Assembly (NCBI GenBank): GCA_947579605.1
Contig: OX388318.1
Coordinates: 806,001-870,000 of the forward strand
Length of the DNA stretch: 64,000 bases
DNA from: Athripsodes cinereus
Taxonomy: Eukaryota > Arthropoda > Insecta > Trichoptera > Leptoceridae
Reading direction: 5' to 3'
Part shown: positions 23,801-38,800 of the stretch, piece by piece
Layout of the letters: every line of letters begins with the position of its first letter
Position numbering within the stretch: position 1 is the stretch's first letter
Position numbers and translations under genes: made by a program
The notes under the pieces: generated by a model
The model's input: the letters and a program-made list of their open reading frames with translations, nothing else
What the model was told of the DNA's origin: nothing
Database searches by the model: none

Positions 23801-26800
23801 ATGCTATGTCCATGCTAAAGGAGCGCCGCCTCCGCTCCCTCACGTCTCAAACTGTCCCATGCCGCATTTTGAGCCCGAGTGCACTAATCTACATCCCGAA
23901 TATATAAAATAATATATAATATGTATACTCATTTGAACATGCAGCTATATATATAATAAGAATAATTATAAATATATGTTAAGAAGCTTTGTCTAGGACC
24001 CTGGCGGGAAACGGGGCAAGACCCATATTGACCCTTGTCTCAAAAGCTGAATCGAAGAGATAGGAGCAGGGCTTGCTAACGGTACACCTACATTTCGAAG
24101 CAGGATTAGGACTGGAATTGTTAGTATATAGTATATGTTTCTACAAAGTACATAATACGTCTCGTGCATAATTGTATAATAATAATGATAAATATGTGGT
24201 TACGAATAGATCAAACCCACACTATAGACACAAGGTAGCTAGTCTAGTGTCGATAGGCAGAAGGGATCCATATCCATAAGGTAATCTCGACAAGATTTAG
24301 CTATAAAAGACTACATATTTATGGTGAGGTGAATTTAGGTATCATGTAAGTCAAATAAAAATATATTAAGACCAATAAATACATAAATATTACTTATGAT
24401 TAGTGTCATGCAAAATATCAAATTTGTTCCTTCCATGATATCGCAGCAATTACAGCATGTTGAACAAGTAGAAAAATCCAGTAAGTTCGTAGAATACAAA
24501 TGACATTCGACGATAAAATATGTAATTAAATTAATAATCAAATAATATCCTTCTCAACATATAACTCCTCTTCAAACTGTATACTCCATCGTTATGGTAA
24601 AGTAAATTAAATAAAAGTATAATATTGGGTAGAGCGGTGCGCCACTGTTATTAGTCTAGTTCTAGATGTGTCGGACCGCGCTATATAAAATCAGCCACAG
24701 GTACATACATACATACAATAATACTGAAAATAAATGTACATATAACACATAATTCCTTCGTTTTCAAAATCCGTAAAATAATAAATCCTTGAGTACAAAT
24801 ATTGCCTTGTAGACAACAGACATCCTGAGAGTATCCTAACACCTAGATATAAATAATAAATTAATAATATTAAAAGAAAATCTTATCTTAGACAGCTGGC
24901 AGCATCACGGATTTTAAATGCTAATTAAAAGTAATTTAGGATGATCTTTATATATTCCCAATTGTGGAAATATCACTAAAAAATAATGTACTAACTACTA
25001 CGAAGGTGGGTAAATAAATATTAAAATATATCGAATTCAAACACTGAGATTAATATGATTGAGTCCCACCCCTCCCAGGCTCAAAACTAAACTGCCAAGA
25101 GTAATATGCGTCCTCTCTTCAGATCCTGAAAATGTCGACCCAAAGCAACAAAAAAAAAACTACATCCATCTCTTCCGGACACACACCAAAATATACCTGT
25201 CTCTGTCTCCTACATAGATAGATAGATCATCATCATCCACTTGAAATTAAACTAAGTTTCATTCCTATATTAATTACCTACTACAAATATTCAATCTAGG
25301 TATATAAAAATAATATATACCGTCTTGTATATATTCATTTCATGACATCCCCCCCTTGAGATTACGCTGAAGACAAAATGGATGAGGCATTATCTCACAA
25401 ACAATTTTTTATTTTCTAATCATTTTTCATAATTATTTAATTCCAACTTTCGAGTCCGCCCCTGTTTATTCCGATAGGTCATAGGTACCTCTCCAACTGT
25501 GTTCCTCTATTCATGTCATCAATAATAATAGTACAACCCCAATGCATCCACTTGAGAAATACTCGTTCAATATTATTGTCCCAACATAACATAATATTTT
25601 AATATTCTGTTATATTTTTATTATTTCGAGTTTCGTTATTATTTTATGTCATCACATCTATAGAACATAAAATAGTAATAACAAGTTTGTCCCAATACTT
25701 AAATATCCAAGTTGCATTTTGTTAAAATTCGTTTCATGTGATCATATTCACACATCATTATAATTATCCATAGTACTTGTGGTTCCCTATAGTCCATATA
25801 TGCATTCTTCAGGGTGATCCAATTCGCTGGTAACACCAATCTTGTACTACTCGCCAGATGTCTCATATCCATGATTCCTTTGCCGATGCAGCCAGTAGTC
25901 CTGCAGCACACAAATAGATACGCAAATCGTCCTCTCTGTACCAATACAAATTCAGAACATTCATGATGGCGGCAAACCTCATCGCTGAATCCAAGATGCT
26001 AAATGTCTTAATTTCCTAGGACACCCGTCCTCCCACAGGACACCCGAAAACTCACGGAAGAAAGTGGGAGACCAACTCTCCACCGGCAGCTCATACTAAA
26101 TAACCATTCATCTCTCAGCACCATCACGCTGCGTCTCAGATGGGGTAGACAGAGAGAACCGAACGCCAAATCCCTCCATCTAGGAATACGTCCTTCGCTT
26201 CCATCACTGCCATACAATTTCTCACACAACGCATACCGATTTCTTCCACTCAACACGCGGCCGTCCATAAGAATTCGATCCACGTGATCAAGCCACATAA
26301 TTCTACAAGTAGTGCAACATCCTCCCGCTAACCAGCAAAATGTGTGATAATATGTTGACAAAGTGCCTAAATAATATCAAACGCAACCAGCTAACTCGAA
26401 ATACCTATAATTACGTAAAATTAAATCACCTATAATAATACCACAAATAATTAAAAGGAAGATAACGTACTATGTTCTTGAACATCCAGGGGTAAGTGGT
26501 GGGAACCCCTCCCTCAATGTGTTTACGCACATTCACGCATATAAGATACAGAACGCAATATTTAAACGAGTTGCATTGACAATATCTACATAATACATCC
26601 CAATATGTTATTCTATAATAGGTACGTAGAATTCCCCTTGTCTCCAATATTACAGTAACCAAATGTATATACCTACATATTAGGTATTTATAAATGAATC
26701 GTCCTCATTCATTTCAAAAGTCCTGAAAAAATCTATTTCAAACTATCACACACACAACTAAATTATAATATATTTACACACAACTATAACCACAAAGGTA

Positions 26801-29800
26801 CATATCATAATATTCGTTCCACTTGTAAAATAATAATAACTAAACACTTTATAGTTCACATTTTCACTCTAACACTATTGAATAATATTATTATAATATT
26901 TGACACCACAATTTTAAAATTATAACACATTAAATAGTTTATTCCATTTGTAACATCGATAGATCCGCAAGTGAATCTCAACCTGTTACATCATAGCGTT
27001 GTCCTTTCTTCTTACATTAGTCCTCTCCAGCAATTTATGTTATTGTACACCACTCTCTTTTGTGTTAACAGAGAGGATACAATGCTACACAATCCTATCT
27101 AGTCGTCCTTTGGTTTCCATAAAACTTCTATCATCGCTGTCCAAACTTTCCACCAAGTTTCTTGCAAGTAAATCATGTTGTTATCCTACCAATAAATATT
27201 CAATTGAAATAATTATCTCATTTTAGCGCACGCATAATTCCTAATACCCTTTGTCTCAGGTTTCTTTGTTCCATTCAGCAACATCACAATATCAGGCATA
27301 CAGTTTAACAACCACTGATCGTATACATCCCGTTAGGTACTATAATATCCCGTATACCTATCTGCTTGCATCTTTATTTAAAACTATAGTTTTTTTGTCA
27401 TTCCAGTAATAATATTATTTCCACTCTCGTTCTTGGTTTTAAATATTATAACGTATTAATTAACATCTTAGTATCTATAGGTTGTACATCTTATTTCTCT
27501 ATTTGGAAGACATGATGTGTTATATCAGCGAACACCAGCCTCTTTCTTTTTAGAATATTTTCATAAATTCGTTTCTTCTTCCAGTCCTCCATTTTAAAAT
27601 GATAGATACCACCTTTCAGGGTACACAAAGAGTTCCAACGTTATCCAATGTGAAGCCCTTGGTTTTGCCCCCCCCCCCGGGCTTAAAAGAGTGTAGGTTG
27701 TCCCCTCCCCCCCTTAGCCTGTAAGAACGAATATCCACTATTTCTTCCAGCTAACCGTTTAACATATAACTGTAAAAATAATCACCTAAATCGTGATTTT
27801 ATCAAAACCTCATCATTCGATTATTGCCTATATACTTATCCGCTTCATTCGTATATTGTATTATGTATGTTATCAGATACTCATAAAATCTGGTCTAATA
27901 TTATTTCAAACTCAATAATATATTCACCATTCATGCCTCGATCATAAATTTATTTCACACCCCAAATAATTAACTTGACAGAATTCTAAAAGTTTAAAAA
28001 CAAACACTTAACTTACAAATACTGTAAAATGTTAAGACCATATTCCTCAAGAAATAATAATACCTATTATAATTAGGTACAATTCTAATCCTTAACAAAC
28101 ATCCACTTGATACATATAACTAACATCAAACTATATACCTATTATTTATCCATTTTACCCAAATACTATAATATCTAAAAATCCTAAAACTCTAGTCATA
28201 TACCCATATACATAAAATACACTTCGCATACATAATACCCATGTTTACAAGTCTACTTGGGAATATAATATTCCATTTTTCTAACACCCAATCTTCTTAT
28301 GAAAGTACATATTTTTGGTACCTATATACATTATTGAATAAACTAAAGAACTATTCATAAGGACATAATTCCAAATGAACTCTTAAGGGTTCACCATTCT
28401 TATGTATAATGTAAGATATATACCTATAGATAGACAAACATAAATATAATATCATGTTGCCTAATTCGACTAACACTATAATCCATGGATAACCAACCCG
28501 CGGTTCTCGAAGTAAAAATCATCAACCAATTTTCTCACTACATCTACCAAGTATAAATTTTATTCCTCCCCTCAAAAACCAAACACATTCCTCTGTCCAT
28601 AACCCAGTTCTACTCCTCAAAACCCATTTATGCTCTCCCCCCCTCCAATATTCATGATTTTAGTTATTTATCATCGCAAACCCAAAACCCACTTCTACTC
28701 CGTAAAAACCCAGTTTATGTCTGCAATGACAGACATAATATTCTGGTCCAAGGCACCATTTGTGATGATCCTACCTATTTTAAACCATTCTAAGCTCCGA
28801 ATTTGCAACATCCTAGCTTCTAAACTATACCTACTGTAATAATTGATTCCCAAACTAGAAGTGACAACCCTATTCAGCTAGCTAAGAATTGTATGAATTT
28901 TCGCATTGTTGCAAATATACGTACGAAATATCGCATTCCTAATTGAATTAATTAACGAATTTTGGCCTTTCGTGATCGTCTCGATTTATCTATTAACTAT
29001 TTTCATAGATTTAGACCCAGTACGTTGTGTTTTGACGATAATTTTACCTACGTTGTGTATTTTTTTTAAAACGCAAAATAAGTCACCTGAAATATACATT
29101 TCAATAATCAAAAAGAACAACAAAATCACAAAATCAATAAAACAATTTAAACATGAATTTTGATACATATTAACTCTGAGATCAACTTTGACGTCAGATC
29201 ACTTACCTTGAGATACTGTAAAATAACATTATAAAAATAGTGCATAATAAAACATAACGAAATATAACATAACAATCATCATAACATAAAATTCAAATAA
29301 TATTATTCTATATCATTACGAGAATGTTGTATGGTAACTGGTTGCCGATCTATGTCCCTACATAAGATAACCATTTCATAGTTTCTATAGCCGATGTATG
29401 TACATATGTTCTACAACATACCTACTAATTCGTTGCGTCGTAAAGGACAGTGGCGCACCCAAAACATAACTTTACTACTTTTGAATATTAATTAAATTTC
29501 AACACAATTGCTATGACATCATTTTCAGAGACTAACTACCATGTTAGTGCATGGAAAGCATGCTATGTCCATGCTAAAGGAGCGCCGCCTCCGCTCCCTC
29601 ACGTCTCAAACTGTCCCATGCCGCATTTTGAGCCCGAGTGCACTAATCTACATCCCGAATATATAAAATAATATATAATATGTATACTCATTTGAACATG
29701 CAGCTATATATATAATAAGAATAATTATAAATATATGTTAAGAAGCTTTGTCTAGGACCCTGGCGGGAAACGGGGCAAGACCCATATTGACCCTTGTCTC

Positions 29801-32800
29801 AAAAGCTGAATCGAAGAGATAGGAGCAGGGCTTGCTAACGGTACACCTACATTTCGAAGCAGGATTAGGACTGGAATTGTTAGTATATAGTATATGTTTC
29901 TACAAAGTACATAATACGTCTCGTGCATAATTGTATAATAATAATGATAAATATGTGGTTACGAATAGATCAAACCCACACTATAGACACAAGGTAGCTA
30001 GTCTAGTGTCGATAGGCAGAAGGGATCCATATCCATAAGGTAATCTCGACAAGATTTAGCTATAAAAGACTACATATTTATGGTGAGGTGAATTTAGGTA
30101 TCATGTAAGTCAAATAAAAATATATTAAGACCAATAAATACATAAATATTACTTATGATTAGTGTCATGCAAAATATCAAATTTGTTCCTTCCATGATAT
30201 CGCAGCAATTACAGCATGTTGAACAAGTAGAAAAATCCAGTAAGTTCGTAGAATACAAATGACATTCGACGATAAAATATGTAATTAAATTAATAATCAA
30301 ATAATATCCTTCTCAACATATAACTCCTCTTCAAACTGTATACTCCATCGTTATGGTAAAGTAAATTAAATAAAAGTATAATATTGGGTAGAGCGGTGCG
30401 CCACTGTTATTAGTCTAGTTCTAGATGTGTCGGACCGCGCTATATAAAATCAGCCACAGGTACATACATACATACAATAATACTGAAAATAAATGTACAT
30501 ATAACACATAATTCCTTCGTTTTCAAAATCCGTAAAATAATAAATCCTTGAGTACAAATATTGCCTTGTAGACAACAGACATCCTGAGAGTATCCTAACA
30601 CCTAGATATAAATAATAAATTAATAATATTAAAAGAAAATCTTATCTTAGACAGCTGGCAGCATCACGGATTTTAAATGCTAATTAAAAGTAATTTAGGA
30701 TGATCTTTATATATTCCCAATTGTGGAAATATCACTAAAAAATAATGTACTAACTACTACGAAGGTGGGTAAATAAATATTAAAATATATCGAATTCAAA
30801 CACTGAGATTAATATGATTGAGTCCCACCCCTCCCAGGCTCAAAACTAAACTGCCAAGAGTAATATGCGTCCTCTCTTCAGATCCTGAAAATGTCGACCC
30901 AAAGCAACAAAAAAAAAACTACATCCATCTCTTCCGGACACACACCAAAATATACCTGTCTCTGTCTCCTACATAGATAGATAGATCATCATCATCCACT
31001 TGAAATTAAACTAAGTTTCATTCCTATATTAATTACCTACTACAAATATTCAATCTAGGTATATAAAAATAATATATACCGTCTTGTATATATTCATTTC
31101 ATGACAAGAGGAAAGTGCTGTCTTCGCATGGACATTGTTTTATGTATGTTTAGCACATTATTGTGCAAAATGTAACATATTCAATTTGCATTTAAATGGG
31201 ATTGTTTTGAGAAATGACAATATCAATAACAAATCATTTTTTGCAATGCTAGGTAGGTAGGTATAACAAAATTTGTAAACAAGGACATATTGTCTGAAAA
31301 GTGTCTAAGATATTTTTATTTTATTTTCAAACAAAAACGTCACTTTTGCTAACTATGTTGTTTTAGATTATATAAAATTTTCAATAGGAAAACTTGGGAA
31401 ATAACACAAAGTATTTTTAATAAAGAAGAGACATAACAAATATTTATTTTGTAACAGCTAGAGAGCGATATATTAATGCAAAATATATTTAATGTTTATT
31501 TGAACACTTTTTACGCGTTTATGTAAAATTTGAATTATTTGAGATATGTCGCTGTTCTAGTAAGCGAGCGATATGAACATAATTTTTCGTTCCATAATGT
31601 CGTTATTGCATTTCTCTAATAGCAGCTGATATTATTTTTGGGGAATTATATAAAAAAAAAACAATTAAAATCAAGAATAATTTTAATCCGAGATAAATGG
31701 TCAACTAAGTAAATTTTTCGAAGTACACCTAAAGACAAAAGATCGCTCAGACAACAACATATTCAATCTAATATATAAAAGGAAGACGTGTGTGTTACAA
31801 CACTTATAACTCAAGAATGGCTGTACCGATTTGATTGATCTTTGATTTGTTGGATTCTTCTCCGCCCGGAATAAACTATAGGCTATTAAAACATCTTACA
31901 AATTCACGGGAAGAAACAATATGAAGAAAATTATTTACGCCATACATTTTTAATTTCAAAAATAAAAACAATATGGAGAGTCCATACGCTATTAGCGCCC
32001 CCACGTCGCCTGTTGCATTGTGCTAAAATAATCCGTAGGTTCTGCTATATTAAGAACCAAATTACTATAACTAATATGAACGAAATGTGTACTAATATTT
32101 GTTTACTATAATTCGGTAGTTACATGGCAATAGGTTGTATCTCACTAAAACATAATTTTATAGGAGAGCAAAAACAAAGTTTGCAAAAGAGATATTTCAG
32201 CCAAATTTCGAGCATTATATATCAAAATGAAGGTAATTATTATTTGTACAAGATAGATGTAACATTCTCTTAATAATTTCTTCCACAAGATGTATGCAAC
32301 ATTCACTAAATAATTTCTTGCAGTTTAAAAATATTTGAGTTTTTTTGCCATGTTGATGAAAACAATCTTTCTACATGTCAATAAGTTACGTCTTTTCTCT
32401 CTTTATTCTGACTATAAAGAGACATATCCTTTTGCCACATCAAATATTACACTATTTTGAGCATTTTATGGAACAAACTTGAAAACGCAAAAAATGCGAG
32501 ATACAACCTATTGCCATGTAACTACCGACTTATTCGACTAATATTTATGTATCGATGGATCTTCTGTCACATAAATGTGGACGTGCACAGATTATATTTG
32601 AAATTGTATTTTATTTTGGCAGATGGAAAATTATTATTGAACCAAAAATTGTGCTATTAAAGATGAAAATAAGAATGTGTTCAAGTAGGTAGTTCTGATG
32701 CAAGATTGTGTAGTGAAATTTGCAGACAGAGAAGAAAAATTACGAAGAAAATTATTTACGCCATACATTTTTAATTTCAACTAAAAATGCAATATGGAGA

Positions 32801-35800
32801 ATTATACAAAATCAACAATGAAGTTTTTTTTATAGATTGGACTATTTATATGATAATTTTTCTATACATTCTCAAATTAAAAACGTTATCCATACAAATT
32901 AACATCTGTAGTTCTGATATTTCAATTTTTAAAAAATCATGGAAAGAATTTTTATAAATTTTAAATGAATAGGTAAAATCTACCTGAAAAAAAAATAGTA
33001 CCTACATAATTATATTACGTTCTGCAGATAATTTATAAACAAATCTCAGTTAAGTATAATTGTTCAACATAAATTGTTCATGTCGGCCGGTGTGGCGCGG
33101 AGCTCTTTCCTTTGAGTCACGAGGTCCCGGGTTCGATTCCCGGACAGGGCAAAGTGAAGAATGACCTTTTTCAAATTGTCCTGGGTCTGGGTGTTACATA
33201 TATATGTATATAGTGTATTGTATATGTGGGTATCGTCGCGTTAGTACCCATAATCAAGATTCATCTAAGTTTGGGACTAGCTCGATGTGTGTGAATTGTC
33301 TATGTAAAAAAAAAATAATGTAACATTCGCAGTTTAGCGGCCCCACCCGTTGTCGAGTACTTTTTTTCCATAGAAAAGGTAATATTTTTGAAACTTGAGG
33401 AAATTGTTGCCATATGTAGAATTATTTTAATTTGCCGGCAAAAAATCCACTTCGAAAATTAATTTCCTAAAATTCCGTACATATTACTCGACAACGGGTG
33501 GGGCCGCTCAAGTTTCATAGTTGCGAATTTTTTTTCCTATAAAAGAATTTTCCAAAAATTTGGTGACCAAAAAATAATTCACCATATGGCAACAATTTCC
33601 TCAAGTTTCGAAAATATTACTTTTTCTATGGAAAAAAGTACTCGACAACGGGTGGGGCCGCTAAACTGCGAAAGTTCCAAATGAATTAGGTATATTTTTT
33701 TACACTATACCTTCGATGACACACTTTGACAATTACGGGAGTTTGTAAAGAGATTAATAATATTAATCATTCATAAAGTCAGTGGGAGAGGGCAGAAGAT
33801 AGGGCAGGTGTCGAACATGTGTTGAAAGGCTTGGTTTGGAGTGGCCAGAGGTCCTGGAAGCAGCGGTGGACAGTTATCTCTGGAGGAGATACTTAGGGGC
33901 AATGGGCCCCCGACCGAACTAGGACAAGGGGAAGATGTATGTATGAAATCGTTCATTGATTCTTAGGCGGTACGAAGTTCGCCGGGCCAGCTAGTTATTA
34001 ATAGATATTAATTTTCTTATAAAAAAAATCCAGTTCATTTGCCTTTGGTTTGTAGACATAATTCATCTGTCCAGTTCTATAACTCAACTAGTAGATTTGT
34101 CTTAATTTCGAGAAAACGGTATTTTTAAAATTTTGGTAGATTTAATATGCATTAAGGGGCCCCCCTTTAGCAAAAACGATAAAACATTTAATTTTCAACA
34201 AGTTTGGTACACAAACTCTCAAAACTTGTTGACCCTACGAACATTTTGATTTGATAAAATATGAAAACAAGTATTAATTGCCAATATCAAACTGTAACTT
34301 AAAAAAAAAACTCGATTTTAGCTTCATAGTATTCGTTTATAAAAAAGCATATTTCTAAAAATCGAATTCGGGGGTGTGTTTGGTACATAAATGCACGAGA
34401 ATCCTACAAATTTTCATATATTTATTTTAATATTGAGAATATTTAGATAGTTATTACAATTATAGAACAACAAAAAATCTTTTGTTTCGTTTTTTTCATG
34501 GATATTGACCAACTTAAAAATTATTTTTTTTGATAAAATTTCTCATATTTTGAAACCAAAAATGACCACATGAACTTATTTTTTTGTATATTAAAAAAAG
34601 TTTTCTAAAACCTATAGTGTTTATAAATGCTTGATAGGATGAATAAAATATACATATATATATTACAAATAATTTGTATTTTGATATAACAAAGAGTACC
34701 TAAACAAATCTCATCAGTCTGCGATTTATTTATTTTTTATTAAAAAACTAATATTGGTAATACCTAAATATTTGATTTTTGATTTTATCAAATCAATATG
34801 TTCGCAAGGGTCAACAAGTTTTGGCAGTTTTTCTATCAAATTTATTAAAAAATGGAATATTTTACCGTTTTTGCTAAACGGGGCTTTAAGAACACAATAG
34901 AAAGTGAAAACTACAATGTAGCTAATAATCGCACTTTTAAAGACATAATTACGTTGTAATGCTCCGTCCAATAGTATCAAAACTATTAGAAATATTTGTA
35001 TGTAGTAAAATAAGTGTTTTTCAAAATTAAATATTTTAAAAAAAGGTGACCGTGCATTTTGCTTAACTTTTTGTTTGTATAATTGGAAGAGTGGCGTTGA
35101 TTTGTGTATTATCAATTAAATCAAAATATTTGAAATTTTCGACTAAATGATTTACGGAACTGGCAGTCGATAAGAACCCTGTCTCTCTGTACGTTACATA
35201 AAACATACAAGTATGTCTGCTATTTGATATTTACTGTATGTTTTGAAAATCTTAATCCACTAAGGTGAAGGGTTATAGAAACAATACATATCACGTGGTT
35301 TTTGTAGCAGACGATACCTATAACGTAGTAATAAAACGTAAATAATAATAATAATTATAAAATAAGTTAAAATAGAATGCGTGTAAATAAGTTACGAATA
35401 TTTAAACAAGTGGAACGAATGAATGAGGAAAGAACGGCAAAGAGGATATACTTGTCTGAAAGAAGGAATGTGATGAAACGCGGGCATCCGATTTGGAATA
35501 TTGCGTATAGCCACGATATCTGCCCTCTGCCCACTCCTGCCTCAATTTTGACTTGTATTATCTAATATTAATATTAAATGTTAATATTAAAGCTTTGGGT
35601 TAGTTGGAAGAGATCGCGCCTTTGCGATAAACTCGCCCTCTATATATTTATTTGATCTTACTTGAATGTAAACCTTTTATGTAATTGTTTGTAATCAATG
35701 TACAGTAAAAAATTAATAAATAAATAAATGTAACTAATAATATTTAACTCAATATTTAATGTTACAAAAACAAAACAAGGGGTTTGCATGTTGCCTGGTA

Positions 35801-38800
35801 GCAAACATTAAGTGTAGTTATTCTGTTGACTACTCCACTTATTGTAATCAGCAAAGACATTCACCAATATGCTGGACAAGAGCAATAAAGCCAACAAATC
35901 CTGGTTTTATGTGAGGGTCATCTGGAATCGACTCCTCGAGGACCTTCGTAAAAACCAGTCAATAACAACGTTCAGGAGCAAATTTTATAAGACATCGCTC
36001 TTCCAAAATAGTTTCCCGTGCCCTTGAGATGGATGTTCCATTAAACAGCGCCGAACAAATCATCCGACGTACATACATAATACGTAAATAAAGAAGAATT
36101 TATTAATTAATTTATTTTATTCTACTTGCACATAACAAAATCAACATATCAGTTTACATAAGAAAAAATGTGATGATATGCAGTGGCGAGATTATATTAT
36201 ACCTAATAGTACTAAACACAAAAAAACGATGAAAATAATAACACAAAATATAAGAAAAATCTCTACATAAATCAAAATGAGAAAAAAAATCTACGATTCA
36301 CACACCTAACACTCCAAAGGGACCGGGAACTATAGGAAATAGATTAGGGGATGGATGCTGAAATAGAAGACAATAAATACTTCTTGACGGCACATTTATG
36401 TAAATTCATTGAAAGACTGAGATATTCTATGAGAAGAAGAGAGAATTTTCCAGCAGTACCATACACAAGTCTGTTTTATATTACGTTATTCTGAATAATC
36501 AAACATGAATTTCTACTGTAGGTCAACTATGTTGATACCATAATTATTATACACTCGTACCAAACATTTTATGGCTTATCTATAATATTGTATTGCCACT
36601 TGTTTCCCTAAATAAACATATAATTGTGTAATATGTGGAGGACTTATGACAAGGCGGATATCAAATATTATTTGTGACTAACCTTAGATGACGATAGTGA
36701 ATAATAACGCGACGACTCTTTCACCGCGACAACTACGTAGCCGTATATAAGACGACAGGCGAGTGACTCACAAGGAAAAAAAAAGTATTCGATTCCCAGC
36801 ATTTTATGATTTCCTTTACAATCAAAATTCCTACCCCTCCCGTCGCCAAGTTTTTGAAAACAGTATAGATTTTTGAAAAAATATTTCATGCCCTCCTCGG
36901 TTAAAGACAAAAAAGTGTTCTCGGAATGTCCACTTCACTCAATAGTTGGACGTAGGGAATCCAATCCCGCATCAAAATCGCGATCCCGCAAGCCTGCGGG
37001 ATTGAGGTCGTCAGTCCCGCGGATCCCGCGGGATTTGCGGGATTGAGATTTTTTAATAAAAAAATTGTTTCAAGTAGGTACTTAGTAATTTTAAAAATAT
37101 ATTAAATAACGACGAGTAAATTTTAATTTTTTTTTTATTATTATGCAGATTTATAACTCATTTTACTAATTAGCAAGTGGAAATAATGATGTTTTAGAGG
37201 TATCTATAAATAATCAGCTTCTTATAAGGAACGATATAATACATTATTTAACAATTCTCCTTATAGATCTGTAATTTGTATTGACAATTGAACATCTTTA
37301 TTAGTTATGAGGCATAATTTTTTTTGATAATACTTTCTAAAAAATAATAAAGTATATAACGTTTCATCTTTTAAATTCAATCTTATCTTGTTGCATAAAT
37401 AGCCGGCGGCGGAAAAAGCACGCTCATCTTCCACACTTGTTGGTGGAATTGACTTTATATTACTCGGCTACCCATTATGTACGGAGACTGTGCTCTAATT
37501 CATCTTCTAGTATAGGCGAAGGCTAATCATTCAATAGATTCGATTAAGGCGTGTCTTCTTCATCGCCATTGTCATCAACTTGTTGGTTATAAGTTTCAGG
37601 TTGTACCTGCGAGTCTGACAGCAGTCTCTCGATTAAACACTTCATTTCAGTTCTAAGTGTAACTTTGCTTGGATAAAAGAATGGATCGTTCACCACATTT
37701 GTAGATCCTGAATCTTTTTCTAGATATTTGTTAGGACCTTCTAAGCACAGTGACACGACAGTCATTGATGTGCGGCGTTATTTTATAGACAGGCAAAGTA
37801 GTAAACTAACTTATTTTAGCGAGATAGCGACACTACAAGTTCCTGGCTTAACCTGGTATTTTGTCGATCCAGTTTGCTTATCATGAAACGTAATGTAGTT
37901 TTTGCAGTAAATTATGTTGCGTCCTCGCGGCATAAGACATTTACAGCAAGCTGCACTGGCTCTAAAGCTCGTTCAATATTACTCAATGTTATAAATTCTT
38001 CATCAGTGAATGAAAATGAAGATGATGTCAGTTTAAGATCAAAAACTGCTTTAGATATGCACTGTTTGACTTGGTTGAACCTCGATAACATTGATGCTAG
38101 ACTGCTCCAGCGCGTTCGGCAATCTAGGATCAGCTGTAATTCTTTGCAGAATTTCTTCTTTGATATATGTTTGCAGAAGATCATTTGTTACTGGAGATTT
38201 TGAACTAAAAAGCTTAACAATTTTTTTGACTTTTTGAATCATTCCTCTTAAATAACAAATGGAATAAGTTAAAATGATTTTCATTGAAAAATCTATTGGT
38301 CTGACAATACTTATCTACCTGTATTGTGGTAGCAACTCTCCTTCTTGAATGTTTTCCTCTACCGAAAAATCACCTTTCTCGTCATCATCATCTTCATTTT
38401 CATTATCACTCCCACCATCCGGTCTTTTTTCGAGTACTTTAACTTGACTGTATTTCTTCTTCTTGTCTCTGATTGCATAGAACTTCAAGAACAGCGAGTT
38501 GGAACGCATGTGCAAAGCACAACTGGTGGTGCGCTGATAATAATCTCCCAACTTTCTTCATGACTGCTGCATCGTCGGTTGTTGCTGCGATCACATCTAG
38601 ATTTTGGAAACTCAAATTATTTTCCATACAAATTCTATAGAAAAGTCACGAGTTCCAAAGGCAAAGTAGTTAAATAACTTATCATTGAGGCTGTGCTGGG
38701 TTTAATAAATAATCAGAACGTCGTCTGAGCCCGTTCCTAAACATTTTTTTCAGTCCCGCAAGAGTGCGGGATCCCGCATGAGTAATCCCGCATTTCTGAT

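Larger units (their letters stand above)
25348..28760 (-). other. interior of the LARD-like element
   Basis: No gag, protease, RT or integrase frame on either strand. Positions 25900-26100 and 26120-26310 are fragments of two LINE-related repeats, also found at 20521-20760 and 3246-3640. The interior is thus a mosaic. It also has a C-rich run near 27670-27715. The rest is AT-rich and unassigned. Confidence 0.7.
23002..31106 (-). mobile_element. LARD-like LTR retrotransposon
   Basis: Two 2,346-bp direct repeats flank a 3,413-bp interior. The ends are TG...CA, and AGAG lies on both outer sides (22998-23001 and 31107-31110) as a 4-bp target duplication. In minus orientation a primer-binding site (TGGTGCCTTGGACCAGAA, 28741-28758) follows the 5' LTR after two bases. 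A polypurine tract (AAGGGGGGGA, 25348-25357) directly precedes the 3' LTR. The interior has no gag or pol frame, so it would need helper proteins. The lines I compared between the LTRs show no mismatch, implying recent insertion. It lies in intron 1 of gene A on the same strand as the gene. Confidence 0.88.
31767..33994 (+). mobile_element. non-autonomous Helitron with nested insertions
   Basis: Starts A|TCTAATATATAAAAGG and ends with TACGAAGTTCGCCGGGCCAG then CTAG|T, the classic insect Helitron ends. The CGAA-G-TTCG self-complementary run lies just before CTAG. There is no Rep/helicase. It contains a MITE (32114-32527), a SINE (33081-33314) and a GGCCCCAC MITE (33320-33678). The block GAAGAAAATTATTTACGCCA occurs twice (31922 and 32741). 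Confidence 0.8.

Noticed and set aside
23002..31106. Tandem segmental duplication or assembly artefact
   Set aside because: TG/CA ends, AGAG duplications, PBS and PPT together fit an LTR element much better. Assembly error cannot be fully excluded without reads.
34726..35115. 129-codon minus frame
   Set aside because: Mostly inside the TTAA-flanked MITE; hydrophobic text results from AT-rich sequence.
37874..38203. 109-codon plus-strand frame
   Set aside because: Antisense shadow of the hAT transposase remnant.
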